NCBI GenBank assembly: GCA_027919835.1
Contig: JANVFP010000038.1
Span: 1 to 64,000, forward strand
DNA: 64,000 nucleotides
Reading direction: 5' to 3'
From: Lentinula raphanica
Lineage: Eukaryota; Basidiomycota; Agaricomycetes; Agaricales; Omphalotaceae
Shown here: piece by piece, positions 12,150 to 24,664 of the stretch
Layout: the number at the start of each line of letters is the position of its first letter
Numbering within the stretch: the stretch's first letter is position 1
Translations under genes and position numbers: made by a program
The notes under the pieces: model-generated
What the model was told of the DNA's origin: nothing
Database searches by the model: none
What the model saw: the letters and a program-made list of their open reading frames with translations, nothing else

Positions 12150-13349
12150 TGAAGTTTGTCTCATAGCCGTCATCCTCTCTCTCTGACTAGGACCTTGTTC
12201 TTTCTCCCATTTATTCGACGTAGCCGGATTGGAAACGGGAATCTCGGTCCTTTGGCGCTCAAAGGATTTCGTTTTTCCCGCACGCTGAACTTCCTGACTT
12301 GGGTGAAAGCTTTCTTCCTATGGCTCATATCAACAATCCCCGGGGCCCGTACGCTATCAAGACGCTATTCGAAGATGATTGACGCATGCAGGCAGCAGCA
12401 TGAAAGCGCGGCACTGTTTAGATGTGACCTCATCACTCGATTATCATTATCGCTACGGTAAACGTTTTCTTCTTGAACAGTCAGTACTCAGCCTTCAGCG
12501 AAATCACCCTCTATCATTACTAGCACCTAGTCCTAGCAGCCACTGTCCCGCACTTTGCTTTCAATAGCCTTAGACGAAAACAGATATTTCGCGAACAAGT
12601 TATTGCCAGACAAGTACACTGTGTTCCCTTCCATCTGCAGCCATTTGTACAATCTCCTGAAAACGATCAGTAGTTTTCAAAGATGCAGGACCGGATCCTA
12701 CTATTCAAAGTGTTGTGACCGACGGCAGTCTGATTCGTCAGAATCATCGTAACCCACCCTTGCCTCCCCTTGCGCGATGATTTGGCCAAGTCAGTGACGT
12801 GGCAGGATGCGGCCCAAGTATTCGGAGGTTCGCTCACGCCTGCCACGCCCATCGATATACGTAGGTCGAAAATTCACTTCAGAGGCTGGAGGCTTCGACG
12901 GATAAGCGGAAGGCCCATACGCTATGAGACGCTACAAGTGGTAGCTATGTCCTTATCGAAAGTCCGGCGGGCCAAATAAACAGCATAGAAAACATCTCCA
13001 TCAGATTTTCATCAGACGTGTGGCCACTGGCTACCGTGTGGTCACTGGTGAGGCGGTGTGGCTTGAAAGTTGAGGGAAATTCGAATACTATATGGGTCTG
13101 CAGCTTCGTTCAGGGAAGCCCACTTCACTGATTCTTCCCTCCCACCACAGTATCACTCTCGATTCTGCTAAAGAACCACACCGGTGCGTTATCCCTTCGA
13201 AACTCGAGTGTTGCTCTTCGAAATGCGATTGCTGATGATGATCATAGTAAAACTTGGACCCGAACCTAGATCTGCTGGTCATATCTAGCTCTTTGAAGTT
13301 CCTACTACTACATCCCTTCGCTGAATTATCGCATATACGTTGCCGAACC

Positions 13350-14530
13350 ATGCTCCTCATCCCTTTCACCTTGTGCTCATCATCTTCTCGCCTGTGCCGT
13401 ACTATCTTGCTCGCAGTCTACTTCCTCAGGACCTTTACGGCGGCTCGACCCGTAGGGGAAGAAGGGCTAGAGATTCCCCGTGCGAACCAACACGGTGAGA
13501 GTTCTTCATATGGCTTTCCTTCTAGCATACACTAATGGACTATTGGGACTTAGATCTTCTTCTCCATATTTTCTACGACAAGGAAAACTACGAACCGGAA
13601 TTTCACGGCTCCAAGGTCGTAAAACTCTGTCTGCATATCCCAACGCCGAGATCTCAAATGTATGATTGTGCCTCTTCTTCGCCCACTGTTCGGTCATGGT
13701 TTCCGATTCGACCGGTTCACCTTGGTCAACTAAACTTGCCCAGTGAAGACATTCAAGATCGTGTCTCCAACGTGTTGGAGACTTTGCCCAGTCAAGGGCC
13801 GGCTAAGCTCAACCCTTGGGAACATGTCGATGTGGCTTTGCGCTCTCTACTCAATTTCTCCCCGTATTTATTCGTCGACAGAGAAGACCCGCTGGGACAA
13901 TGGGAGACTACATTGCTCAACGAGGCATCTACAAGTAAGTGAATTTGAGTACTCTCCCTATACTATGACATACTGAATTGGATGCTAGAGTTTCGATTGG
14001 TGATTGGGTATAATCGAGGATTCCACTTTGAACTTCAATATGGTGGTGACGAATCGGACCATTTACGATTCGGTAGTACCACTGACACGAGAGAGTCAGG
14101 TCCATGGCTGGGTCTGACAGTGTTCTCAGGATATCTTCATTTCCGAAATGAAGAAACCATGAAGGAGGCCTTCTTGAAAATACACGAGTTTGCTACGAGT
14201 ATGAAGGATTTTCCACAGTGGTATTATGACCTGGCAGAGCGGGAGGGATGGGACCGCTACCGCCCGTCGTTCCTGATTTACCCTTACATTCAATTCGACA
14301 AATTCATCACACGTCTATCGGAAACAAATTCTGGATGGTCTTCGGAGTATGAAGCTGTGGCCAAAGCGATAACATCAGAGACTGTGGAGGAATGGGTAAC
14401 TGATCGAGTAAAGGGTACAGCATCTACGGCGCATAAGATACGGGGCGAAAGAGCCAGTGCTAAGCGCTTGCGATTAATAAAAGAAAGCAAAAAAACAGAA
14501 GGAGCAGGAGCAGGGGGGCCATTCCAGTAG
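13350..14530 (+). CDS. Secreted orphan protein, copy B (355 aa)
   Basis: Three exons (13350-13494, 13554-13934, 13989-14530) with the same phases as copy A; the frame is 1068 nt and closes exactly. Upstream in-frame methionines are ignored because the copy A start aligns with 13350. A signal peptide-like stretch matches copy A almost exactly (LLAVYFLRTFTAARP). The mature protein keeps landmarks such as LHFRNE, KAITSET and QLNLPS, but exon 3 is strongly diverged, with an insertion near GSTTDTRESG and a different C-terminal tail rich in lysine and glycine. Exon 1 and the 5' flank are about 95% identical to copy A, so the divergence is concentrated in the secreted portion. No known domain. Confidence 0.75.
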
Positions 14531-15412
14531 GTCATAGAAAGTTGGACACTGTACAATCTCAATGTTCGGAATGGGACCGCGTACCAATGATAGTCCTTCC
14601 CTTCATATGTAAGCCCAATCCTGTTCTATTCATTCACACAGAGTTACGACTGATATTCTTCCTAGTATTCATCAACCAACGTTTCCCCTAGAAATCGGGC
14701 GAGGGGTACTGTACGTCGTAGAGTACTGCTTTGCATATAGACTATTTATTGACAATCGTTCTCGCTGTTCTTGTTCTCTGACTCGAGCTCACCGGCGCTT
14801 AGTAAGTTGCCCGTCTCTCATCATGTCCAGCCTCGAGCTGGTAGCTTTTAGATGGGTCGATAGACTGAAACTCCAGCGCTCACTGGTAGACGCCTACCGA
14901 TTCCCGAAAGAATCAATCCTGCATTACGTCGTCTGGCTCTTCCTGCAACAACTCTTTCAGTGCACATACTAGACTGGCCAAAGTTCAACAATCATCTACA
15001 AATGTCATGCACCTCTGCAGCTCAACACAGCTAGTCCTTTTTCTAGTCTTTGAAGTCATTGAAGACTCCCGACTGGACTCATTCTGGGACGGCGCGTCGC
15101 TCACTTAGCTTGTTCTGAGTCAGTCCTTCAGTGAGAAAATTGCCTTCAGGGCCGAGCAAATCTCGGTTCGTGCTGAAGAACTGTTGGTCGGCTTTGTCAC
15201 CATCAATTTAGTACTCTTCACCGCCCTCCGAATCGTCCGTGTCATTTAATCATAGTCATGATATACAAAACCTCAGCAGGTCTCAGCGCTTGAGTCCCTC
15301 CCTTCTATAGATCTAGACGCGCGCGCACACGCTCTCTTCATCTTTCCTAGGTCCCGACTTCTCCCAAAGAGCACTACCCAAGTCCTAGAATCTCAACATC
15401 GACTTTTTCTTT
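14531..15412. other. Intergenic region between converging genes of copy B
   Basis: Alignable to 3293-4189 of copy A with moderate identity. It holds the 3' flanks of the secreted gene and the aldehyde dehydrogenase; nothing coding seen. Confidence 0.5.
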
Positions 15413-17621
15413 CTACCCACTGAACTTCGGAGTGTAAATCTTCATATGGACGCTCTTCGCCCTTGTCAGTTGGTCGTATCCTGTGTCAAAAGAGCGATGA
15501 GCGAAGAGTGATGAGCAGTGACGTCGAGCGTGAAAGGGTGAAGAAAGAGATGAAAGCGACAAGATAAGAGAAAACAGCGACAACAAGACAAACATCAACC
15601 ACCCACAACCAACGAATGAGGAAACAACCAATTGAAGAAGCATGAATGACACCAACACCAACACCAAATGGTCACAGTCAACGAGCGAAGGACTTGAACC
15701 TTGAACAACACCCCCAACCCCCCGAAACAACACGGACAACAACCAGACGAAGAATATACAAATATACTAGTCCAATTTACTCACCGAACCGACTCAAACT
15801 AACCCCCCTCCCGCTATTCTTGACCCCCGTCCAAGGAAGAGCAGGATCCAGATAATCACATCTATTCAGATACACCGTGCCTGTTTCTATCCCGTCCGCG
15901 ATCTTCATGAACGCGTCTTCCCCGTCATCCTCTTTCCCATCGTCGAACGAAGCAGAACACGAAGACCAGACGGACGCGGTGAGCCCATAGGGAGAGTCGT
16001 TCATGAGTTTAATCGCTTCAGAGTCCGAAGAGACTTTTTGGATGCCGATGATTGGGCCGAAGGTTTCTTCCTGAGTGGGTGGCTTGTGTCAGCACGCGGA
16101 TGAAGGAAGGGAAAAGGAACGGAATTGGAAGAGAGGAGGAGAAACGCACCATCATGACATCCATCGCTGTACAAAGGAACAGAGAATGTCAGAGAACATC
16201 GAAGGACGGGAGAGAAGAGAAAAGGGAACACTCACAATGATCAACGTCCACTAAGACCTGCGGTGCTACGTACGTGGTTCCACTACAAGTACAACCGTTA
16301 ACAGACAATCATTAACTTTCAGGCAACATCCCAAGGACGACGAAACGCTAAAGAACAACGAACAGCCCCGTCGCCGAGGCCAATGAAACCCAACGAGCGA
16401 ACAACAAGAACCAAGAAGTCAAGAACTCAGAGATACTCACACTTTTGCCTCTGGGAACAGCTCCTCCGGGATCAACTTCTTTGCCCCAGCTTTGACAGCG
16501 TCTTCAACCTGTTTTCTTATCCGTGTCGCGCTAACTAGGGAGACGACAGGACCGAGATTGGTGTTTGGGAGTGTAGGGTCTGCGAGGACGTAAGATTGCT
16601 GTTGACAGGTGAGCCCATGAGTAATGTATCAAGGAGGATTAAGAGAAAACGGAAGGAGAGAGAAATATTAAAAAACACACACCTTGACCTTCTCGGCGTA
16701 TTTCTCCACAAACGTATCATAAACAGACTCATGCACGTAAATTCTCTCTACCGCACAACAGCTCTGTCCAGAATTGTACATCGCCCCATCAACCAACTCA
16801 CCCACCGCGTAGTCCAAATCGACATCTTTCCTCACATATGCCGGGTCTTTGCCTCCTAGTTCTAACGCGACCCCTTTGAACCCGGTGTCTGCTTTGCCTT
16901 CCTTCGACGAGTTGACCACGGCCTCCTCAACATTCCTACCTCCAACGACACTCCCCGTGAAACTGACAAACCCCACAAGAGGATTCTGTACCGCTTTCCT
17001 TGTAAGCTCCGGTGTGAGATGAAGAACGTTGAACAATCCTTTCGGAAACCCGGCTTTATCCATCGCTTCCTTGATCCTCTCAGCCGTCAGCGGAGACTGT
17101 GGAGAGGGTTTCAATATCACAGCGTTCCCTGCGATTAGCGCAGGGAGGATAGAGTTGATAGAGGTGAGGTAGGGATAGTTCCATGGGGCGATGATGAATA
17201 TGACTCCGAGTGGGACGCGTTTGATGAGCCGTTTGAACCCAGGTTTCTCTTCGATCGGAACGTCAGCGAGAGATTGAGAGGCGATGGATAGCATGTATCT
17301 CCCTCTATCGAGAAACCCAGCGAATTCTGATTTGACTTGGGAGATAGGTCGACCGATTTGAAGTGTGAGCTCGAGTCCTAGCTCGGTAGTCTCGGATAGA
17401 GCTTGGAATTCATCGATAAACTTCCATCCGATCTTGATTCTCTCGTCTAATCCGACTTTGGCCCAAGATTTTTGAGCTTCGGATGCCTGGATTATGGTTG
17501 CTTCGACTTGTGATAGAGAAGGATAGGTTCTGGTGATATATGGTTGTTGACTGTGTGGGGTTATCGTCGTTTGGGTCGTCGTGGAGTATTCCATACTCAT
17601 GAACGATAGAGTTGAGGTCAA
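15413..17621 (-). CDS. NAD(P)-dependent aldehyde dehydrogenase (504 aa)
   Basis: Six exons on the minus strand: 16683-17621, 16441-16598, 16236-16282, a 17-nt microexon 16150-16166, 15785-16070 and 15413-15480. The frame totals 1515 nt and closes exactly, a normal length for the family. It should oxidise an aldehyde to the acid with NAD(P). Visible family motifs: APWNYPYL and the KPSPQSP loop of the cofactor site, FTGSVVGG, the ELGGKDP block with the general-base glutamate, the catalytic cysteine in NSGQSCC, EETFGP, and a C-terminus (YDQLTRAKSVHMK) typical of the superfamily. No signal peptide, so probably cytosolic. The substrate is not determinable. It is the functional member of a duplicated pair; the other (4190-5445) is dead. 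Confidence 0.92.
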
Positions 17622-17950
17622 GATGGTACGAGTTCAAAGTTGATAAGATGTGGCGCTTATTTGCTTAGTAATGCAATCTGCTCAAGTTATCCATCATGAT
17701 CGAGATTCGACCGTACCCAGATTCTCTGCCTTTTCCTGCAGACACACAACTAGCTTAACGAAGGGTTTCTCCTTCTCACACCAAGAAAGCCAACATCTTC
17801 ATGTTCCATCATCCTAGAGTATACTCCGTTTCGGTTTCAACTACTTCACACCGTTTCCCCATCTTGCTTTGGGTGAATACAGGCCGTGAATACGCGTATA
17901 AACAACGAGGGTTTAGACTAATACCCCGACTCCTAGATTCTCATTCCGCG

Positions 17951-18080
17951 ATGGCATCACGAACAAGGAAGAAGACGATAACAAAGGTGACGAAGACGAT
18001 AAAGACGACGAAGATAATAAAGACGGTAAAGATTATAAAGACGACAAGGAGGACGAGGAGGACAAAGATAACAAGGAAAT
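17951..18080 (+). repeat. Low-complexity purine-rich (GAY/AAR) tract
   Basis: A run dominated by AAGACGATAAAG-like units. It is open in more than one frame (Lys/Thr-rich or Asp/Lys-rich), which is expected of simple sequence and not evidence of a gene. It lies in otherwise featureless DNA between the dehydrogenase promoter and the broken orphan gene. Confidence 0.6.
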
Positions 18081-18536
18081 AACGAACGCTACGTTCGTTC
18101 AGGATAAAGCGAGGGTGTTGAAGGAGCAAAAGAGATCATAGGCGGAGAGTCTTGTTCATCACGATAGTTGTCAGACGCAGACAATTTGGAGAACAGTGCT
18201 GGAGAGTTGTAATATGATGAACGTTGTACTCCAATTATACGTGGATTCAAAGGAATCTCATTATTGTACATACATAGCTTGTAGCTGATCGGGAGAAATT
18301 TACAGGAGGCATAAAACGTGTGATAGAAATCGAGGTAAGTCTAACAGGGGGGGTCCTTCCAAGCCGACCCATTCCTACTACGCATTGCCATGCTTTACGG
18401 TCGCCCATAGGAAGGGTTGAGCTCTAATGTGCCTGTTGGGAGAAATACCATGAGCTCTGCACCAAGGGCAAACGATAAGGATAAGAGGACTCGGAGGAGG
18501 AAAGGGAGAGCGTTTGAAATGCGATACACACACCTA

Positions 18537-20034
18537 ATTTATAATCGTTCTGAAAAAGTCAGTCGTGGGCTTCGTTGAAGAATGAGATGGTTCTGACTCG
18601 CGGGAAGCTGCGAGTCCAGACTGTCCAGTGTTTGGTCGATGAGAAGTCGCAGGAGACTCCGTTCCAGTTTCCGTTTTCGACATCTTGGAGGGATGATCTG
18701 GATATAGGTGGGACTGGCTAGGGCCACTTTGGCCTGGCGCACCGGTATTTAGAGAAGACATTGGCAATGGTCTCTTGCGAGTGGAAGATGAAGCTGAAAG
18801 ATCGGCATCAGATCCGCTGTGACGCTCGTTATAGAGGAGGTCCAGGAGTGGCTTGTCAGGTTGATCTCCAGTTCTTCTTCCGTGATTGACAACCAATGTC
18901 CTTTCTGAAGATGGGTGAGAATAGCACGGATGAGTGACTTATCATCCACGATCATGACTCGAGTCGATTCCTCTAACAGCTTTATGCCCGTCAACTCTTC
19001 CCAGAGTGCGTTCATAGATTCCTTTTTCTCGAGATGGTCCGTCCGGAACCTGACGTACAGAACATCCAGTCGGAGGTTCAGCGCTCAGCTTGCGATAAAG
19101 AGCATGCTTAGTAACCGGTTCTTTTTTCTTGTTGGTTCGCGTCTCATATTTTTCGGCATGGATGTATCCCGCTTCAAATATAAGACACATACCCCAGAAG
19201 TTGAAACAGAGGCTCAGCGTGGTGTCCTTATCATTTGCACGTCTGGTCGGTTTCCATATCAAGTTTCCTGTGTTCGATTGTTTGCGTTCGAAGACCACAA
19301 ACCGGAGTGTCGCCCATGAGGGTTGCCCATTGGACGCCATGTTCTGCTCGAGAGTCTGATGCTTGTCATAGTAGCCACGCATACTTAGCCTTCATTTTTT
19401 CCATGAACTGTAACATGGCAGAACACAACGATTTGCCCTCTGAGATCATGATGTCTATGCGGTGTTCAGTGAGGGCAAATTGAAGCTTCTCGTGTGTTGA
19501 AAAAGTATCGAAGAGAGCCTCCTTCGATATCTCAAACTGAGGTGCATCCGGGACGAGTGACGCCAGCATGCGCTTGTGATACTTTTTGGTGGAGAGGTTG
19601 AGACGAAGATCCTTTTTGATTCCTGGGCCTCCATTTAAATCCTTTTGGTAGGCGAAACAAGCTTCGATCCCAAAACAAAGAACCGGTGTCAGTACTGCGT
19701 AATTCGTCCTCTGAGTAGTTTTCAACCTCCGCGTCCTTTCTGGCTTCTTTACTTCCATCTTTTCTTCCGCATTCTCTTCTTTCCCTCTTCCCTCGTTTTC
19801 TTCCCTCGCTTTCATCTCGGCCAACCTTAGTTCTTCAACGTCGCCTAGCTTGAGAAAATGGTCGACAATGAAGTCGTAATATCCGAGCGTGATGCTGAGA
19901 CCCTTGGGTTCTGATGGGCTGGGCTGGGAAAGATCAGAACCTGTGGGGACAGGCAAGGCAGTGACAAGAGCGACGCGGAGGTAGGCTATGGCTAATTGAA
20001 GCCACATCGGTCGAGATAGGATTCGGTGAAACAT
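18537..20034 (-). pseudogene. Broken secreted orphan gene, paralogue of the gene at 1-754
   Basis: From an ATG at 20034 the minus strand encodes a hydrophobic leader (WLQLAIAYLRVALVTALPVP) typical of a signal peptide, then an acidic/lysine-rich stretch, and runs to a stop near 19366. Similarity to the paralogue continues in a second frame (LCFNFWGMC), then a third (IKLLEES), then another after about 18830 (DKPLLDLLYNE). No splice pair with correct phase restores the frame at these breaks, so at least three frameshifts are inferred. It is either a decayed gene or, less likely, sequencing error. The 3' flank resembles that of the first copy. Confidence 0.6.
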
Positions 20035-20889
20035 TGCTGGGTGAGAACGGGCACAAGGGGCAGGCAGGGGAGGGGGCAAAACACAAAGTGGCGATCTTTT
20101 TTTCGGTTTCGCGCGCACGACAGCGGCAGGAAGAGATGATGATGGGAAGGGACAAAATACAGTACGTGTTGTTTCGCTGCGGTTTATAAGACGCAATAGT
20201 ATGATAATTGGACAGGGACAGAACACGAAGTAAGGTTCTTTTTTCCTGCGCACGATAGCGAGCAGCTGGCTGGTGACAGTGACAGTGGAATGATAGAGTA
20301 AGTTTTGCCAGCAAAACTATCTATCCAATATGATTGTGAATGGTGCACACTGCAAGGCGCACTGAAGTGATAGTCTTTAAGCCAGTCAGGATATCAGATA
20401 ACAGTAGAAGATGGATGAGAACCTACTAGAACCTACTGGACAAAGGAGAGTAATGAAGAAGAGTGAAAGTTCCGACTACAAGTTCCGATTGCGAGTGTAT
20501 GAAACACATCACTTGGAGGCCTGGCCCTTTGGAGGCTGAGCGCTGAGCATTGCACTGCATGATCAAACCGACGAACCTATGTACTGGGAGAGCAACCTAG
20601 AGCAACTTGTTACAATTTGGAAGTTGACCTTCCCCGACACGGTGACACCCGTCATTGGCAACGATTGAAAGTTGCAGTCAGATGTTGAATGCAAAGAAGG
20701 CTTGAGGCTTTAGCAGAGTTTCAGCAGAGTTTTCTTCTGGCGTTATACGCAATTCAAGGCCAGATATTTGATTCGAAGAGACGGCTTGTGCGTGAGATCC
20801 TGAGAGTTCGGGCTAGTTCGGGCAGATGGTACAAGCGCCCTGCAAGCGCGCAGAGAGCCACCTTTCTTTCCTACTGTCACAGTAGACAT
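20035..20889. other. Intergenic spacer
   Basis: No gene supported. The stretch close to 20034 is presumably the dead promoter of the orphan pseudogene. From about 20890 similarity to the RNB exoribonuclease gene begins. Confidence 0.4.
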
Positions 20890-22575
20890 ATCGTCGTGTT
20901 TCGCGACAACGGCAACGACACAAGGGCTCTACTACGCAGGATGCGAGTTGTGATGATACGAGCACGAAGCTCACCAGCTGTTTGTCCAGACCATCCCCTC
21001 TGCAATGTGATATGAGCTTGCTCTCATCGAACCACTCAACTTCACAACTTCTTTGTCCACCTCAGTCCACTATGATGAAAACAGTGGCCGTCACCCTCAC
21101 AAAAACCCTCATGCACACCCGGGCTCTCACCCAGCCTTTCTTCCTCTGCTTCTTCCTCTGGTCCTCGTAAACCTAGGCTCGAAACACCGAAGCTTAGGAA
21201 TCTTCGAGCGTTTCTTCCACCGAGAAGCCACCAGAAAGCGATCCGCATTGGTCGTTTCTCTCATCTTTTCTGCGTGCAGAATGAGAGTCGTGATCAATAC
21301 AGAGTCACGAGTGGTGGTCAATCCTCAGGCCTCATCTTCAACTTGCCATCATCCGGGGAGTCCAAACCCAAACACAAGTGCAAAGCTCTAACTGAATCAC
21401 GCATAATGTTCAACGTGGCCTCACCGATATCTCATGCGTCTGGTCCACCTTCTGGATTGATGTATGCCGCAGAACCTCCTTCGCCTGGGTTAAACTTCCT
21501 CTCAGTTCCCTCGATAACATCATCGCGCGCCGCATTTTCAACCCTAGCACGCTCAGTCCCAGACTCAATGGATACAGACGAAACGAATGCCGATCTCTAG
21601 TGGGTAATATACCCAGTGTGGTTCAAAAGAGAGGAGAATCACTCGAGAAAATGGCTTTTGAAAGAAGATCCGTGGAAGTAGGCTCGCACGATGGCTCAAG
21701 TCGAAGAGGAGAAAGAGCGGTAGGGAAGGAAGAAGATGCTGATGGCGCTGGACGTTTTCTACGACTGGCATGCTTTTGGAATCACGGAGGTAACACTTGT
21801 TTGGCTTTCTTCTTGCTTTCACCAAATTCTAATTGTATTTTTTTTTGAAACATAGTCAAGTCCTGTATCAACGCCATCCGATTTTCGTCCTCTTCCTTTA
21901 CCAAGAGAGTTCACCCACAATCCGACTTTGGGATGTACGACGACGACGACGAGTGCTGAACAACCGACTGCGACGCTTCCTGCTCGGATTTCTTCTGACA
22001 GTACAGAGATATTGGATCATAGGATCCGGGCAGAGAAGGTCAACAATCTGATTGTCTGCTCGTATGTCGAAGTGGTTCGAGTGTTAGAGTTTGGGAATAG
22101 GAAAACACTTCTCGGACATGTCTCCCCTTCTACTCCATCTTCCAAAACATCAGAGAATCCTCAACACAGTACTAATCTCGCCGTCGCGCCCTTTTTGTAC
22201 AGGGAAATTCGAGCTCTGGTCGAGAAAAGAGTCGAAGAAGCGATATATATCCAATTCAGACCTGTCTTGAAGCTCGCTGGCATAAGGCGGCCGCAGCGAG
22301 CGACTCTGACATCGTTGGCTTCCCAATCAAGTCTGCACGCCAGTATATAACCACACGGTCCATTCTTCGTTCATTCTCACCGCAATTACGCTCAAGAACT
22401 CTTTTCCAATCCAACCTCCTTCATATCTTGATCAATACACCACCGACACCGCCTAACGTAGCCTCGACGCCTAATCCCACTCGCTCGTCAGTGACCACAC
22501 GGAGCTTGCCTCCTTCCCGTGCTCTATATTTTGCCGCGATTGCGATGGGCCCATTGTGGGCTGATGGGTGGGGAG
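20890..22575 (+). pseudogene. RNB exoribonuclease pseudogene with internal deletion
   Basis: Direct-orientation, decayed copy of the gene at 28731-32865. Aligned landmarks: start region near 20940; IPSVV-x-KRGESLEKMAFERR near 21600-21660; the first intron, still present (about 21790-21858), which argues for a DNA-level copy and not a retrocopy; then an abrupt jump near 21895 from exon 2 to sequence matching parent position about 31340, deleting roughly 1.6 kb including the DDTDAKELDDG catalytic motif. It resumes with GCTTT, EYKVRAG-like and LKLAGIR motifs to about 22575. There are stops and frameshifts throughout. Confidence 0.85.
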
Positions 22576-23008
22576 AACATGGTGAGCATACTACAGACAA
22601 CAATGATGAGCAGGACACATTCGTCATGCGCTTCATCTTGCACTTGCTGAATCGAGGTGTAGAATAGGGCAGAGGACTCCATTCAGTCGACTTGAGTGTT
22701 CTTGCGGGTTTGTTCGTCTGTGCCTCATTTGCTGGTGCTTTCGATTCATCGCAACGATGTTGTGGTTCAGTTCCCGTTTCTTAGCAGATTGATCTTGCTC
22801 CCTTACTCTCATTGGACAGGACTTGACAATTTGCAGAGCACACAATGTCAATCAAACGATACTCAATGAATACTGTGCAAAAGTACATGAAAAGATAACT
22901 AACTGAGAGAACGTATGTATCTTGCTTATCCACCAACTCCGATTCAACTATCACCAAACATCTATTGTAAATCAAGCTCCTCGCCCCTGCCTCAAGTCTC
23001 CCAGTTGT
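22576..23008. other. Spacer downstream of GTPase gene 1
   Basis: No coding region supported. Contains the presumptive 3' end of the minus-strand GTPase gene. Confidence 0.4.
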
Positions 23009-24664
23009 TCAATTGGTAACTGTGTTGAGAGTCTCGTCGAATTGGACCCTCTTTGCCCTGCGTCTCTGATCCTCTGCATTTCGGAGCACCTGTCTCATCT
23101 CCTCAAATTGCTTGATTGTTCCTCGCATCCTCTGCAACACCTCATCATCGGCATCCTTGTCTTTCATGCTCTCATAGCGGAGCTGCAGCAAATCAATCGC
23201 AGATGAGAGATACTTGACGAAGCTTCCAGACAGTGCAAGCTGGTTGTATTTTTCACAACGTTCAGAAAGCTCCTGCTCACGATCATGAATCTTCTGATCA
23301 AGTTCTTCACAGGTCTTCTGCACTTTGTCCATCATTTCACCCAAGTTGTCAAATTCCTCGTCATCGCGCCTCTTTGCATCCTCGTCGAACACTGGGGCCT
23401 CAGGCTTGGTCTTCTCCACCCAGAGGGAGCGGTATTTTCGATGGCCCTCAGCCGAATGTTTACATTCATTGCAGATGCTGTCGCGATGATTGCTAAAGAG
23501 GGAGAAAGTTGCTTTTTCAAAGAAGTTCCTTTCTGTTTTGAAGGCACGGCAATATGTTCCAAGTTGGTGGGCAAGACTTCTATACAAGGGAAAGCCTGAG
23601 TCGTGAACACGGCAGCCTGTGTGGCAATTGCTATAACAATCAGGAGCCATGCAGACGGTGTTGAACTGGTCATGAGTAGTTTCAAGTTCATAGAAGGGGA
23701 TGTTGTGAATCTCCTCATACTTTGCAAACATTTGCTGACTCTAATCATTGGAAGAGTTGGAGATTTCAATTTCGGTCTCTGACAACAGAAGGAAATAACA
23801 AACCTGTTCTTTGGCAGCCTTTTGAAGCTTTCTAAGCTCCTCCTGCTTCATGCCCAACTGATCCATACATGCAATCACATTGAATATACCAGCCTCCATG
23901 TCTATGGCCATCATGAAGAGTTCATGAATGGTATTGGTTGGCTGTACCTGGCACTCATCCAAGAATTGGAAAACCTTGGAGAGAATCTTCAATGTTTTCT
24001 TGTAGCTCCGTCTCACATCCTCACCCATTTCTTCCAAGCTTTCATCATCATCATCAAATATCTGTGGATTCTGCATGATCTTTTCCTGATACTTGGCCCA
24101 CTGAGCAAAAGGGTTATTGATGGACCAAATTTTGGCTTTTCTGAGTTCAATGGGAAGACAGGAATGATCAAAGTTCAGGTCGGCAGGATTAGAAACCATG
24201 GTGCAAATGAAAGTGATGTTATCAACAATCGAGCGAGGGAACATGCCAGAGATAGTGCTCAAAGCATATTCAGTAGATGTGTTCACTCGAGGGACAGTGC
24301 CGTTGACAAGTACAATGATAGCATCAACTGTTTCAAGATGCTCCTTGATAGCATTGACAATTTCTCTTTTGTGTTGGTTGTCCATGTCAATCCCACGAGT
24401 ATCAGCCAGTCCAGGGGTATCAAGGATGTTGATTTCATTCCCATTGGCACAAGGAATGGTGTAGAGCTCTGGTTTGTTTGTCTGACTGCCAGTTTGTGAG
24501 CCACCTTGTTCATTTTTGGCATGGTGGAAGGCTTTGAAATAGTCAAGTTCGATCCCCGCGCAGGTATTTGCAAGCAAGTTGAGCAAGGCAGTTTTACCAC
24601 TGCCAGTTTCGCCAATGAGAATCAGATTGATTTGAGGTTTCTGCCAGCAAGGCTGAATTGTCAT
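23009..24664 (-). CDS. AIG1-like GTPase with Cys/His-rich C-terminal region (530 aa), gene 1
   Basis: Two exons: 23804-24664 and 23009-23740; the joined frame of 1593 nt closes. A P-loop (GETGSGKT, residues about 17-24) and a Walker B/G3 motif (LDTPGLADTRG, about 75) identify a G domain of the AIG1/GIMAP-septin-like class. A canonical NKxD G4 motif is not evident. The second exon starts a Cys/His-rich region (CMAPDCYSNCHTGC, then CNECKHSAEGH) that looks zinc-binding, followed by a coiled coil (about 400-510) rich in Glu, Arg and Gln. The start aligns a few codons downstream of its paralogue. It is head-to-head with gene 2. GIMAP-type proteins act at membranes and in immunity in animals; the role here is unknown. 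Confidence 0.85.

Larger units (their letters stand above)
12150..17700. repeat. Segmental duplication, copy B
   Basis: Direct-orientation partner of 1290-5545, longer because its dehydrogenase is complete. It carries the secreted orphan gene (13350-14530, +) and the intact aldehyde dehydrogenase (15413-17621, -). Boundaries are by eye: similarity starts at a pyrimidine-rich stretch with CTCTCTGAC near 12170 and ends shortly after the dehydrogenase start codon. Confidence 0.8.

Noticed and set aside
17951..18080. Lysine/threonine-rich frame
   Set aside because: Translation of a simple-sequence tract, open in several frames.
20890..22575. Retrocopy origin of the exoribonuclease pseudogene
   Set aside because: Intron 1 of the parent is still present, so it is a DNA-level duplicate.
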